From: Orientallactaga sibirica
Taxonomy: Eukaryota > Chordata > Mammalia > Rodentia > Dipodidae
NCBI GenBank assembly: GCA_036365145.1
Contig: JAEOAD010000001.1
Coordinates: 102,830,001 to 102,894,000, forward strand
DNA: 64,000 nt
Direction of reading: 5' to 3'
This document shows positions 43,901 through 56,586 of the stretch, piece after piece. Each line of letters opens with the position of its first letter. The first letter of the stretch is position 1. Position numbers and translations under genes: made by a program. Below the pieces are notes generated by a model. It searched no databases and was not told where the DNA came from. It saw nothing but the letters and a program-made list of their open reading frames with translations.

Positions 43901-46900
43901 ATGAACACATTCCTTTTAACCATTTTAAAAATTCCATTGTAAAGTCTGTATCAGTTGCTGATCTTTTCCTCTAAACAGTCTGAGATATAGAATTATAGAA
44001 CTCATGGTCAGAAAAGCCTGGAATGAGGATTCAAATTCTAGTAGTATGTTCTTCCCTCTGTTCCCAGCTGCCTTCCAGATGTGCCTGTTCCGTTCGCTTT
44101 GTGTGCGCGCCAGTATTCCTGTAGGACAGGAAGCTAGCCAGGTGTGGGGGGGTATTGTGAGGCCATATGTATTTGCATTTAAAATTTTTATAATTGCTCC
44201 TAAATTGGGCTCTGAAAAGATGATAACAGCTTTCACTGCCACCTTGAGGGAGAATTCCCATTCCCCACCTTCTTGCCAATTTCCGGTATCAGTTTTCAAT
44301 CTTTGCCAGCCTGTTGGGAAGAAAATGATATCTCATTTTGTTTTTCTTAAACATCTATATTGGCGTGTAATTGGTGTACAATGAAGTACTGCCATTTAAA
44401 GGATGTGGTTTGATCAGTTCATGTGCCTATACTACATGGTGGATTTGAATACGTCACTGTTTTTTCATTTACCTGGTGATAGACATTTGGGTTGTTTTCA
44501 GCTTGGGCTATTACAGATCATTTTCGGTTAGCTTGGAGGACCATTACCTCATTGGTCTCCCCACATACACACCACCCCCCCCACACACACACATACCAAG
44601 GAAAAGTATGGCATTGTTTTCTGTTTGACAGGTGAGCAAACAGAAGTCCAGAGAGTTTCTTCGAGATCACACATCAATTTCAAGAACTCAGGATGTCTAC
44701 TTTCTGACCCCCTTGCCCTCTGTCCTCCAGTTCAGACACAGTATAGAAAAGACTGTTTCTATGCTAAAGTTACAAGCATGGTGGGAGCCTCCAATTTCCT
44801 GGGTTCAAATCCCATCTCATTTGCTGCTTGATGGCTAAGAGACAAAGAGCACCATGTTTACCCTCTCTGCTTGTAGTTCTTTATCTACAAACGTGGGAAG
44901 TAATACAACCTATTTTGAAGAGGGAATGAGTGGATCTGTGCAAGGCCTTGGCCCCTGCCAGCAGGAGGGACTTAAGGGCTTGAAGCATTGTCTGGTATTG
45001 CTCTTCATTCATAAAATATTTGTTGAGACCTACTTTGCCTACTCTCACTGAACTTGCAAATGCTTCAGAGAGATTTCCAGAAACATGAGAGACCAATGTT
45101 CAGGCTTTGGACAGAAGTGTACAAAGGTGACATTCAGGGTGCCAAGAATTGGGACAAAAGGGGGGTCCAGTCCTGTTATTAAGGGACTGGGGTGTTCATG
45201 GTTTGAGCAGGGCACACTGTCCATGTGATTCAGGCCAGTTTTGTGTGACCCTAGCCAGCATGAACCTGCCAAGGCCTGTTCTTACCAGAACCAAATAGCA
45301 TCGCTGGCAAAAAGCAAGCTTCCCCCTCTTTCCAGGCCCGGATTTACTAGGATGACAGAGTCATAATTACCCATGCCAGAAGCTATTATTAGTAGGCAAA
45401 TGCAGCTTTAATGACAGTACTTAATAGAGGCTGAGAAAATGGAGGACTCAGTAAGTAGAACTTGCCAGGGCTGTGGCAGAATATCTTGGTGCTGCCACTT
45501 CAAATCGTCACATTCAGGTGTCCTAGGGCAGTGATTGTGGGTAGTGTGGTGCCCATATCATGCCCTGGCTATTTGGGGGGTGGGCTTCTAGCCCTTTGAG
45601 AATCCTCCTACCCTGGCTTCTTTGTCCCCAGTGCTGTCTTTTCATGCCTGGTATTGACCCAACCCACTGGGAAGGAAGTAGCCGCCAATCTGAGGAGCTG
45701 GTTTCCCAGGCAACCTTGGGAAAGGCTGAGGGTAGGTGAGAAGGCTGGCATTCAGACATTGGCTTCTGTGGACACACGTGTTCCTAGACTAGTGTGTTTT
45801 TCTGAGCACCAGGCCAAATGACAGTTGCTTCCTCACAACACCCTGTGTGGCATTATCATTCCCGTTTTATAGATGAGAAAACCGTCAGGTTCCAAGTTTG
45901 CAAGAGAGTACCAAGACAGACCATGTCTTGGGCCCAGAGTTTTATTTACCGCCAAGCTGTGAGTGGTGGGATTCCGAGCTCCCTTTTCTCCTCCAGGTCT
46001 GGGTTTCGCAATAGAGGACTGACATAACCAAACACTGCTCTCGATGTACCTGAATTCCCACAGCTTCAGTAAAAGTGCTAGGGAAGTGACAGCATTCCAG
46101 ACAGAGGACATTTTCCATCCACCATCTCATGGCTTCCAAACCCTTCTGTTTTGTCAGCTTTTGTTTCTGGCGGTAGAAAGTTTTGCTCTGATGAAATCCC
46201 ACGCAGACCTCTACAGATGGTAGTTGCACCACTCTGGTCGAAAGGGCTGCCCTGTTTGACTTCAGCCTCAGGCTCTATAGCTGCTCCTGAGGCAGCTGTG
46301 CCCTTTCTGGGGGTCCTAGGACAGGGACAGAGAGGTCTACAGTGGAATCTCTAGGGCTGTGTTCCTGGCACTGCCCAGGTGGCCCACCCTTCAGGCTCTG
46401 GGACAGGACAGTGGGCATGGCTCTGACAGTGGGCATGGACTGTGTGAGCCTGAGTCCTCCTGGAGCAGCAGCCAGCACAAAACTGTTTTTGCAGCAGCAG
46501 AGGAAGGAGGCGGGTCTTGCTTTAACGCTCCTTCCCCAGCAACAGCCTGGAGCCTGTATTATGAGGGGGGAGGGGAGGACTCCCCACAAGCCCCCCCACC
46601 ACCACTAATCAAACTGGGGCCATGAGTCCATCCTCTGCCCTGAGGATGAGAGGAGGGGGAGAAGGAATAGGACATTCAGCCTCCTTCGGGCGGCCGAGCT
46701 CAGTGACAACCTTTCACTTTGGACTGCCGAGGGCTTTCTGCAGGCTACGTGGCACTAAGAGAAAACCCAGGCCCCAAACCACAGTGCACACTGACCTGGC
46801 AGCCTGCTCCCTTCTCCTGTCCTACCTCAGCTGCCCCTTTATACTGAACAGTGTTTTTTTTTTTTTTGAGATGGAATAAAAAAGTTCTAATTACAAGTCT

Positions 46901-47601
46901 AGGCTGCCTTCCCATGACAAGATCTCCTGTGTACGGAGGGCAAAGTGAAGGAGGAGAACGGCCAGGGCTGTGGTCAGGAGGCCGGCTCAGGGGTCCTTGT
47001 AGTGGAGATCGTGTTGTTTCCTTCCCTATGAAAAGTTGCCACATCCCTTTCTCCCTTTACCCAGTGTAGCCAGTTGTCCCAGCATAGCCCACGCTAGCAG
47101 AGGAGAGGGGAACAGCCTAGAATAGCTGCTGTGCTCCACTTACACACAAGACAGGCCCCCATCTGGCAACTGGAACCTGACCGCGCTTAGCCCTACATAG
47201 GTTCGTAGCATCTGGCCTGGACCCTTCAGACGTGGCTCTTTTCATTTTGTTGTTTGCGTCTTCAGGAACACCTTCATGGATACTGGCCAGTCACCAGCAC
47301 TTGAAAGACAAATTCACTAGCCAACATGTCATTTGCCTATGGCCTCCCCACACCAAATCCTGGACTTTTTTTTTTTAATTATTGTTATTTTATTGACAAC
47401 TTCTATACTTACATACAAAAAAAAACCACCTGATATTTCCCTCCCCTGCAAATCCTGGACTTTATATATACTAAATCTCAAATTGAATGCTGTTAATTAT
47501 TGGATAAGTTGTGAGGAAGGTGAAAATGTATATGATACACTATTATGTGAGAAAGAGAAGACAAAGAATTGCATTTCGGGTATGATTAAAACTTCTGGGG
47601 A

Positions 47602-47784
47602 GGGGACTGGAGAGATGGCTTAGTGGTTAAGGCGCTTGCCTGCAAAGTGGTTAAGGTCCCAGGCTTGATTCCCCAGGACCCATGTAAGCCACATGCACAT
47701 GGTAGCACATGTCTGGAGTTCATCTGCAGTGGCTAGAGGCCCTGGTGTGCCTATTCTCTCATAAATAAATAAATGAAAAAAAAT
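47602..47784 (+). repeat. Dip-like SINE, sense
   Basis: Head GGGGACTGGAGAGATGGCTT and an AATAAATAAAT tail. After TGCCTGCAAAG it has a second TGGTTAAGG, a small internal repeat of the head. Confidence 0.88.
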
Positions 47785-48018
47785 TAAGTACTTCCGGGAG
47801 GAGGTCCTTCATATGGATCAATCACATGGAAGGAAATATCTGCATTGGAGTGACAGGATTCTCCTGTTTCAGCCTCCCTTCTCACTGTAGGTGTGCTGGG
47901 ACTGCACACACTAGTGCTACAGTGTCGGGCTTTTTCCATGGGCTCTGGGAATCTGAACTCAGGTACCCATGCTTGTACCATAAGCGCTCGACCCGTTACA
48001 CCATCTCCCCTGCCCTAT
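47785..48018 (-). repeat. B4-like SINE, old
   Basis: Ends in reversed tRNA-like head (GAACTCAGGTACCCATGCTT, CACCATCTCCCCTGCCC) after a diverged B1-like part (GTGTGCTGGGACTGCACACA). Confidence 0.5.
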
Positions 48019-48388
48019 TTGTCTTTAATGAAAATAGTTCTGAAATAAACAAAATAGAACAAATTCTTCCAGAATCTTGGTCACAATTGTAGAGTGGGTC
48101 GGGGTGGGGGGAAACAGCGTAGACATGAAATCCAAATACAAGTGGCAGACGCCTCCTTCCTCCTGCTGTCCCTGGAAGCAGGCTGTTGAAGGAGAGCCTG
48201 AACCAGAGACTCCACCTCGCTAAGCACATCCCAGTATCACAACCCTCTGGGAATCAATTAGGCAGTGATGCTCCTTGTGTCTGTGTTGCAAATGAGGGGT
48301 GTGGGGTGAGGCTTGGAGGAGCTAGGCAACCCTCCAAAGTCAACAGCAGGAGAGGGGTGGAGCTCTTATTCGGATCTTCTGTGGCTGA

Positions 48389-48667
<279 letters not shown>

Positions 48668-49148
48668 TAAGGCCAGACACACTCTTTAGTCTGCTTCTGT
48701 AAGTCTGCATCTCCTCCTGACACATGGAGAATGAATGCCTGACTTCACCAGGCTGTTGCATAAGTGTCTGTCTCCCATGGGCACCCAGAGCATTGCCTCC
48801 ACTTTAGTACCACACTATGTTTGGACTTGATTTTTGCATATCTCCCTAGCTAAACCGAGCATAACTCGAGTTAGGTTGGCATTCTCCTCACATACGGTAT
48901 ATCTGATCCCTTCCTACCAGGCCTGGAAACTTTAGCTGCAGACATTTCTTTTTCTCTTCCTCCATGCAGGTACCCTGGTTGCTAGAGAATAAAAACCATA
49001 GTTGTGTCCGATTTGAAATGAGTGGAACATAGACAGCAAATAAGAGTCACAGGAAGATCATGCACTGGACATTATTCTAGGCACTGAGGATACAACAACA
49101 ACACACAAGATCCTTGTCATAATGGGACTTCCGTTTTAGTGTAGTGAG

Positions 49149-49230
49149 GGGTTAGGGGATTTAGCTCAGTGGATGAGTGCTTGTCTAACAAGCACAAGCC
49201 CCTGGGTTCAGTCCTCAGCACAGAAAAGAC
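49149..49230 (+). repeat. ID-type SINE (tRNA-Ala/BC1-related)
   Basis: GGGGATTTAGCTCAGTGG (A box) and CCTGGGTTCAGTCCTCAGC (B box) are preserved, followed by an A-rich end. It is a SINE copy and not a tRNA gene: the acceptor stem does not pair. Confidence 0.8.
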
Positions 49231-49344
49231 AATAGCTACGTGATACAGTATTAAAACATGACACCTTCAAAATATACTATATGCTATGTCATCTGACCTA
49301 AGATGCTACAATTTGTAAGATAACATTTTTCATTTGTTTATTCT

Positions 49345-49616
49345 TCAACATCATGGGGATTGAACCAGGGCCATAAGTCTATTGAACACATAGTCTACCT
49401 CGGAGCCACATCCTCAGCACAATACTTTTTTTAATTTTTATTATTTGCAACGGGGGTGTGGAGAATGGACACACTATGGCCTCTTGCCACTGCAAATGAA
49501 CTCTAGATGCATGTGCCACCTTGTGCATCTGGCTTTAATTGGGTACTGGGGATTCGAACCTGGGCCATCAGGCTTGCAAACAACATATTAAACCACTAAG
49601 ACTTCTCTCCAGCCCC
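49345..49616 (-). repeat. ID fragment followed by a Dip-like SINE
   Basis: 49345-49424 antisense ID-like (GGGGATTGAACCAGGGCC). 49426-49616 antisense Dip with head ending CTTCTCTCCAGCCCCC. Confidence 0.7.
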
Positions 49617-49696
49617 CAAAGCATTACTTTTTGAGACCAACTAGAAAAACAGTGCTACAAATTAAACAAGACTGAGTCATCTCCTCAGCTTCAAAT

Positions 49697-49858
49697 ATGT
49701 TTTTTTATTTTTGAACATATTTTTATTATTTATTTGAGAGAGAGAAAGACACCAAGAAAGAGGCAAACAGAGTGAGTATGGGCATACTAGGCCTCCTGCC
49801 ACTGCAAGTGAACTCCAGACATGTGCACCACTTTGTGCATCTGCCTTTATATGGGTTC
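49697..49858 (-). repeat. Dip-like SINE lacking its head
   Basis: Antisense copy with GA tail and body that stops at GCCTTTATATGGGT, before the promoter-bearing head, so it is truncated at what would be its 5' end. Confidence 0.82.
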
Positions 49859-50570
49859 CTTAAAAATCAATGAACAATACTAATATGGTCTTCAATACAT
49901 ACTCACCTGATATGTGCAAATAAAGCTGTCATGGTCAAATTCTGGTGCAGGCTGGGTTTTACCAGGTATTTCATATACCCAGGTGTGAGGACCTCAAGAC
50001 ACCTCCATTTTCACCGTAAGAGCCAGGTTTGAGCCTCAAGCTCAACCCAAGAGGTCACCATGTTGTCTATCCCATGGTTCCAGACCAGACTTTCCAGCTA
50101 CAATTAGGTTGTTAGAGATGGACCTAGTGGTTTTTAACCAAGAATGTGAGTTCCAGTCATGTGCACAGAGTTCTGAGCATACATGTAACTGGGTCGGATA
50201 TTTAGTAGAGTTGGGGGCAGGCAGTAAAGTGTAAGTTGAGAAAGTTCTTGAAATGATTACAATGTGCACATCTGGTCATGAGGCTCTGACTTGTTTTATA
50301 TCTAAGGAAATGGAGTCTCAAAGAGAAGCTATATGATTTTTTCAAGGCCATGCAGAAAGTAAGTTCTTGGGCCTAGGACTAGAATCACTTGATTCTTAAT
50401 CACTTGCCTCTTTTTACTCTACTAAGTTGATCTTGGAAACTGAAACCTGTAATGTCCTGGCCTAGGTCACCATTTGTAAGACTGTCCCTGGCTGTGCCCA
50501 AACTCAGGTCATTTAATCTTCTTGATTTCCATCCAGAGAGCAGCTGCTCTGTGACCTGGGCAGCCACAGG

Positions 50571-50572
<2 letters not shown>

Positions 50573-50638
<66 letters not shown>

Positions 50639-50672
50639 TCTCTCTGTGTCTGTGTGTGTGTGTGTGTGTGTG
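50573..50672. repeat. (TC)n(TG)n compound microsatellite
   Basis: About 70 nt of CT followed by about 27 nt of GT. One of the longest simple tracts in the window. Confidence 0.95.
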
Positions 50673-50954
50673 TAGGTGGGGTGGATAGAGGCCTAACTTG
50701 GCCAAAGCAGAAGGCTCAGGCTGTCCTGTGTAAAGCCAGCTGAGGATAGTCATCTAGGTCCAAAACCCCATCATCCTCTTGCAGACCTAGAGTCACAGGC
50801 TGGAAGGGTGGTAGAGCTGATGTGGTCCTGATTTTCCAAACCTTGGTCATTGACTCAGGTGGCATCTTTTTAAAATGTAGCTTCCTGAACCCTACTTTCT
50901 ACCTGCTTGCTTAATGTTTCTGGGTTAGGCCCAGGAATCTACATGAATTTTTTT

Positions 50955-51028
50955 TTTTTTTCAGTCAAACCCAAAGCTTCATGCATACTAGGCAAACACT
51001 GGAACACTGAGCCACCATCTGGCCTAAG
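50955..51028 (-). repeat. ID-like fragment
   Basis: T14 run then CATACTAGGCAAACACTGG and GAGCCACCATCTGGCC, the reversed tRNA-like pattern. Diverged. Confidence 0.5.
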
Positions 51029-51106
51029 AGTCTGCAGTTTAAACAATCTTTCCAGCAATTTCTAATGCTTCAATATGAGAATCTTATCTTTTCTTAGTGG
51101 AATTTT

Positions 51107-51392
51107 TTTAAATTTTTTTTATTATTTATTTATTTTTGGAGAGAGAGACAGAGAGAGACAGACAGAGAGGGAGAGGTAGAGAGATAGAGATGGGCGCGCC
51201 AGAATTCTCTCAGCTGCTGAGAACAAAATCCAGATGTGTGCGCCCCCTTGTGGTCAAGTGCGGCATTGCGCCCTTGCGTCACTTTGCATCTGGCTAAACG
51301 TGGGACCTGGAGATTGGAACTGCTGGAGATTGGAACCAGCGTTCTTAGGCTTAGGAGGCAGGCGCCTTAACCCTAAGCCATCTCTCCAGCCC
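51107..51392 (-). repeat. Dip-like SINE (long form) with perfect target-site duplication
   Basis: Antisense long subtype bracketed by a perfect 16-bp TTCTTAGTGGAATTTT (51091-51106 and 51393-51408). Contains a short internal tandem repeat of CTGGAGATTGGAAC (51307-51337). Confidence 0.93.
51238..51253 (-). promoter_or_regulatory. CTCF-core-like site in long Dip SINE
   Basis: Minus strand CCACAAGGGGGCGCAC, identical to the site at 15222-15237. Intron 13. Confidence 0.55.
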
Positions 51393-52289
51393 TTCTTAGT
51401 GGAATTTTGCAGCCTCCAAGGAGACCACACAGTCCAAGGTCACTGTCACTCAGAGAGCTAAGAAAAGTTCAAGTCCTCAATTTTTTTTTCCCCAGGGCAG
51501 TGGCCTGCATTGTTTTTAAGGCTTCTAGGCCAAACCTGGGGAGCCTCCCCTCCCCCCCCAGCAGACGAGCACCACTCCTGTGGTCCCCAGACACAAGAAG
51601 AGTACATACTGCCTAATCCCCTCAGGCTGGCCAACTTCAGTTCAGGTTTCCCTGGCGCACCTGTTAAGGATCCAGGAGCCTCAGTCACAGCTTTCCCAGC
51701 TAGGGTTTCTGTCAGGGGCCTTGACAGAATGCCTCTGTTCCCACAGCTTCGCCCACCCCACGTCAAAGTACATGTGTGAAAAGTGAAGAATTCAGACCCA
51801 AGTCAGACAACTTGTAAAGTTAACACCCACCAGGAGGCCTTGAGTGGGAGGCAGGAACAGCTGGAAGGTGCCTTTATATTCTTCCAGTAACCTTTGCTGT
51901 GCCTGCTTCTGGTCTTGGCTCTATGGGAACCTGCCCGGGAGTGATCTGGAACAGCAGGTGGAGGCCATGCTGGGTAGTAAAGGAGACATCTGCTGGCTAC
52001 AGGCCCTGCAGAAGAGCGCGCCCAAATGCAGGGTAACTCATTCACTCACTGTCTTCAGCTTCTTGAGCCAGGCAGAGGAGAAACAGGTTTCCCAGTAGCA
52101 GACTCACCCACAGGCATCCACAGGGACCACTCTCCCAGTCAGGATGCAGCCACCTCCAAAAGCTAAGCAGTCTCCCAGGATGACTGTCAGGAAGACATAT
52201 TGCCCTCACTTAACAGATTAGAAGCCTAGGGCCGGGAGAAATGGAGGACTCCCCCAGATCCTTCCACTGGTTCTGTTCATGAGATGTCA

Positions 52290-52490
52290 GGATGTCGTTC
52301 CTGAGTGTTTACTGCCAGGCACTGTGCTGAAAGAGTGGTGTGGTCTCTTGTCAGCTTTACAGCAGCTCTGTGCAGGGTTGCCATGGTTACTCACACTTTA
52401 CAGATGTCAGGGATATTCAGTCACTTGCCAGTGGAGAGCTAGGATTTGAACCCAGGTCACCTTTTTAGTTAAGCTTGCATGCTTAACCAC
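52290..52490 (+). repeat. MIR-like ancient SINE
   Basis: CTGCCAGGCACTGTGCTGAA, ACTTTACAGATGTCAGGG, GTCACTTGCCAGTGGAGAG and GGATTTGAACCCAGGTC follow the MIR order clearly. Confidence 0.8.
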
Positions 52491-53063
52491 TGGCCTGGAT
52501 CTGACTCTTCTGGCTCCCAATACATTGCTGTTAGCATTGTCATTTTATCTGGTACAGTCACAGTCACAGGACCTTCTACCAAGGCTTTAAGTCTTTCCCC
52601 AGCTTGTCTTACTACATTGGTCCCAAACATCCCAAGGGCAGCCCCAGCTGGCTCTCTGGCAGGGCCAGTCATAGCTCCGAATGATTCTAGACTTCTGGAG
52701 GTAGCCCCCAACGATACAGCACACATAAAGAGGTTGTTGGGGGTCTCTGACGTCAAAATGAGCCAGTCCAGGGTTTCCGTCTCCCTCCAGCTTTACTCCT
52801 TCTGCTTTTCACACACAGACACGCTGATCTTTCGGAAAGCAGGTAGAATTGTCACCAAGGCCCAAGTTTATGTAAACCAGGTGGCCTGGGAAGTTTCTAT
52901 ACGTTTTACTTCTTCACCAAGAGACTCACATCATTTGTAAATGAACATAATGGGGTCCTGTCAACCCAAGAAATTGGAGTAAAGAGGGAGGGTACAGGTG
53001 TTAAGGAGAGGGCCCCAGGCCACCACTAACATCTCCCTGCTTCCTTTGTTACTCTCTCCACAG

Positions 53064-53174
53064 AAGTACTTATCCCAGCTAGCAGAGGAAGGCCTGAAGG
53101 AGACGGAGGGGGCAGGCAGCCCGAGCCCCGAGGACAGCGGAATCGTGCCACAGTTTGAGAGGAAACGGCTCTGA
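53064..53174 (+). CDS. RBM20: Rbm20 exon 14: C-terminus and stop
   Basis: Coding part of the last exon: 36 codons and TGA at 53172-53174. Encodes [29 protein letters not shown] and QFERKRL-stop, the RBM20 C-terminus. KYLSQLAEE extends the helix after the zinc finger. Acceptor CTCTCCACAG|AAG. Together the nine exons give a single frame of about 717 residues, close to the length of the same part of human RBM20 (whole protein 1227 residues), with no frameshift or stop, so the gene looks functional. Confidence 0.97.
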   Translation, partial: KYLSQLAEEGLKETEGAGSPSPEDSGIVPQFERKRL

Positions 53175-53799
53175 TGCCACAGCTACTGCTGCTGTCTCGG
53201 GAAGTTGGGCAGAAAAGTCTGCTGAGGTGGGGGACACCCAGCCTTGAGGACAGGACTGAGACCAGAGAGAAAGGATTGTCAGCCAGGCAGGGCATGGTGC
53301 TTGGCCTTGTTCCCAGAGACTGTTAACATGCCCCCAAAGTTTCTCCAAGACCCCAGTCACCCTGGCACGTCCAGCCATTAAGGGCCACCAGCTCCTTACA
53401 CACTCTAGTTTCTTTCCCACAAACTTTCAATTTGCTCTTCTCTCCTCTTGCCTTCTGTGCCAAGAGTCATTTCCTTTTTGTAAAATCCAACATCTCAGGG
53501 ATTGTCAATGTTTTTAACGTTTTGACAGGATATAGCAGCTCAGGTGAGCTGAGTCATGAAAGGAGATGCTTTGGCAGAAGTCCTCGCATGTGGGGACCTC
53601 TTTGGTGAATCTCCAGCACTCTTGCAGCCTGGCCTCAACAGGGAGAGAAGAGTTGGGTCCTGTGGTTCTGAGACCACCCACCAAAGAGAATCAGTTGGCA
53701 AACATGCAAGTAGCTTCATTAATTTTCCTCAGCTGGACTTCACTGGTTTGAAAAGCCCCTGGTTTTCTTTCTTCTGGAGGGGGGGAGAGGAAGGTGGTG

Positions 53800-53867
53800 T
53801 CTGGAATTGAACCCAAGGCCTTGGACATTCTAAGTGGACACTATACAACTGACCTAAATCTCCAGCC
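53800..53867 (-). repeat. ID-like fragment in 3' UTR
   Basis: GGAATTGAACCCAAGGCCTT and ACCTAAATCTCCAGCC are reversed tRNA-like blocks. Confidence 0.55.
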
Positions 53868-55390
53868 AAGGTCCCCTTTTTAAAGGAATCTTTCATTGTC
53901 TCAATTATTTTAGGAATCCACCAAGTTTATACCTTAAAGTAAAATCAAATTAATTTTATAAAGAAGAACTCTTTATTGTGGAAGCTCTGATAGGCTCCAT
54001 CCAAACTCCCTTGCTTCCTCTTGATTGCAGGAGGTGTCAGGATTTGTTCTCAGGACAATGCATTTGGTCTAGATTCACTTTAATTAAAATTGAGAATAGC
54101 TGTATCTTCTCCCTCCAGCTAAAGTGCAGTTGGTGTGGGCCAAGAGTACACACTAGCTTCTGCAATTTGAGGCATTGGTCTGACTCAGTAAAGGAACTGG
54201 CATCTGACTTTGACTCACCCTGGGTGTCTCTGCCGAGCTCTGGGGTCCAACTGACCTCACCATGGGATGATTTCTACATGATTCCTCCACATCAGAGAAA
54301 ATCAGAGAAGGCCAAAGAATGGCATTGGTGTGCTAGGTATTTGTAGGTAGGTGGGCCCTTTCTAACAATACAGTGGTTGGAGGGGCTCAAAGGGGTTGAC
54401 CACATGTGTAAGCCTTGAAGGGAAAATGCTGGGAAGAAAAGATGGAATCAGTGACCAAACCCTACACAGGCCATATGGTCTTGGTGGAAGGTTTTGGGAC
54501 AAAGATGTTGGGAATGAGGTTCTACCAGAGCCACGGAGGTCAGAGGGAGCATGGTGCAGTTTCCATGGGCTGAGATGATCCACTGAAGGCTCACTACGTG
54601 GCTAAGCCTGAGAGAATGAAAGGAAGACGGATGGCTTTTTATGTGGTTTCTGTTCCTGGGTGCAAGCAGGGAGACTGGACAGGCATTATGTTGGGTTTTT
54701 TTTCTCCCCCTTACACTGTATTCTGCACTCTGTGCAAATGTGATAAGCTTAGGTGGAGAAATTATTTAGTTCAGCACTTAACATTTTATTAGCGAGGAAA
54801 TTGAGGCATATAAATGAAGCAAATGCAAAACCTAAAATGAGTATGTATAAACCTTGCCATATATGGTCCCCAGAGGGAAGACTTAAGACAAGGAGAGGAG
54901 GAAGACAGGTCCATAGAGACTGGGTGGTGAGAAGTTGGAAGAAATAAGAAATAGCCCACCACTGGGCTATATGGGGAGGGATTCAGGAATACCGTACCTC
55001 AAAGAGAAAAGACTCAAGATTGTGGCTTAGTCCGCATTGTTCCTCTGGCTGATTCCACCCCGTTTTTAAATCCAACATTTTGATCACCAGCTAAACCTCC
55101 CATCTCTTAGCAAACCTTTAATACCTTCTGGGAACAGCTGTTTGGCCACCTCTGTCAGAGGCCAGAAGCTTCCTCCCCAAGCTAAGTGGGAACAGACTTC
55201 ACCAGCTTCATTGGCCCCACCTCCGTAGTGTTTCTCTGGAACTCTTTATGGCCTAGTTACCAAGCAATGGGACAGCTCCCTCGTTAGTAGATTGACCTCC
55301 ATATGGTAAAGCTGGAAGGAGGATGTCCCTGGAAGGGAGAGAGAAGAGGCAGCCTCCCCATTCAGTCAAAGCCTTCAGTTTAAAATCATT

Positions 55391-55664
55391 GAAGCTGGTT
55401 GTTGTGGCACATGCCAGTAGGAAATTGCTGAAGTGGTGGAGGCAGGAGGATCAGGAGTTGAGGCAAGCCTTGGCAACACATTTAGAAAAATAAATAATAG
55501 CCGGGTGTGGTGGCGCACGCCTTTAATCCCAGCACTTGGGAGGAAGAGGTAGGAGGATCCTCATGAGTTTGGGGCCACCCTGAGACTACATAGTGAATTC
55601 TAGGTCAGCCTGAGCTAGAGTGAGACCCTACCTCGCAAAACCAAAATAAATAAATAAATAATAA
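55391..55664 (+). repeat. Old 7SL unit plus young B1 SINE in 3' UTR
   Basis: 55391-55495 is a diverged 7SL-like unit (GGTTGTTGTGGCACATGCC). 55499-55664 is a full B1 with AGCCGGGTGTGGTGGCGCACGCC and a (AAAT)n tail; CpGs are kept, so it is young. Both are in the sense orientation and would be part of the mRNA. Confidence 0.88.
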
Positions 55665-55694
55665 AATCATTGGAGATTCTATACATGTATGTCT

Positions 55695-55722
55695 ATATAT
55701 ATATATATATATATATTTATAT
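55695..55722. repeat. (AT)n microsatellite in 3' UTR
   Basis: About 12 TA units followed by TTTATAT-rich sequence. Confidence 0.9.
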
Positions 55723-55821
55723 GTTTATTTTTATTTATTTTTATATAATTCCATTGACATGGCCCTTCACTGACCTTGTAATTTGCACTTTTGTTCCTAT
55801 GTATGTCACATGCAATGCAAT

Positions 55822-56010
55822 ATTAAAGCAACCAGGAAAATACTGATTTCTTTTTAAATTCCTTTCTTCAGCGTTTTGTCAACCATTTTAAAGAGTTTCT
55901 CCCCGAAAAGATTGCCCAAGAGCAGTCATTACCTTGTACAACAGCTGCATTTGGGTTAATAGAACAGAAGGCCCGTTTATTTTCTCTTCATGGTTAATAC
56001 CCAGAATAAA
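55822..56010 (+). promoter_or_regulatory. RBM20: Possible upstream poly(A) signals
   Basis: ATTAAA at 55822-55827 and AATAAA at 56005-56010. Neither has as clear a GT-rich downstream element as the distal site, so they are at most minor sites. Confidence 0.35.
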
Positions 56011-56316
56011 ATACATCCAGGTGGTATGCCCAAAGAATTTGGCAAACTTGATATTGGTGTGAGCAGCAGCTATTAGTATCAGTGTTTCCTATTCTTGGAC
56101 AGTCCGAGGCTGTGATCTGTAAGATTATACTTGAACTGGACCAGCGTTTGTTTTGTGGCTTTTGGAGAAAAAGAAAAGCATTACTTAATTTAAGTTTGAA
56201 CTTGTAAAGTATTTGAATTTTTTTTTTTGAGTGTCTTATAAATTGTTATCACTTTTCCTGATTTGTATAACTGACTGCAAAGTGTTTGTTTTTACAAAAA
56301 GAAAAAAATAATTTTT

Positions 56317-56322
56317 AATAAA
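56317..56322 (+). terminator. RBM20: Main Rbm20 polyadenylation signal
   Basis: AATAAA in TTTTTAATAAAGAGAC, with a likely cleavage point near 56338 and the GT-rich element GTGGCCGTGTTTGTGC at 56347-56362. Position agrees with the expected 3' UTR length. Confidence 0.85.
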
Positions 56323-56586
56323 GAGACTTTGAAAGCTTGCGAGTGAGTGGCCGTGTTTGTGCAAGTGTCCATCAATATCTTAGTCCTGCGTAGCTCACAG
56401 AACCCTAGGCTGGGATGTGTGTGCAGGAACATGTGTGAGTGCCTATGTGTGGCCTTGAGTGTTGCTCCCCAGCTGCTATTTACCCTGTGTTAAGACAGAA
56501 TCTCTCATTGGCTAGGAACTCACCCAGTCTTCACTTCCCTCTCTCCCCCCACTGGGATTACAAATATATACCATTATGCTTTTCTT

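Larger units (their letters stand above)
53175..56338 (+). other. RBM20: Rbm20 3' UTR
   Basis: About 3.2 kb, similar to the long human 3' UTR. Carries an ID-like fragment (53800-53867), an old 7SL unit, a young sense B1, an AT tract and two upstream poly(A)-type hexamers. 55850-56338 is AT-rich, repeat-free and probably the best conserved part. The end is inferred from the signal at 56317 and the GT-rich element after it. Confidence 0.85.

Noticed and set aside
43925..44384. Pair of about 125-codon frames on both strands in intron 12
   Set aside because: No domain, and the region includes a weak L1-like segment; chance open frames in AT-rich sequence.
46342..46625. Two overlapping 88-codon frames near 46.4 kb
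   Set aside because: GC-rich intron sequence with Gly/Ser/Pro-rich chance translation; no similarity recognised.
49149..49230. Possible tRNA-Ala gene
   Set aside because: A and B boxes are present but the stems do not pair properly and an A-rich tail follows, so it is an ID SINE.
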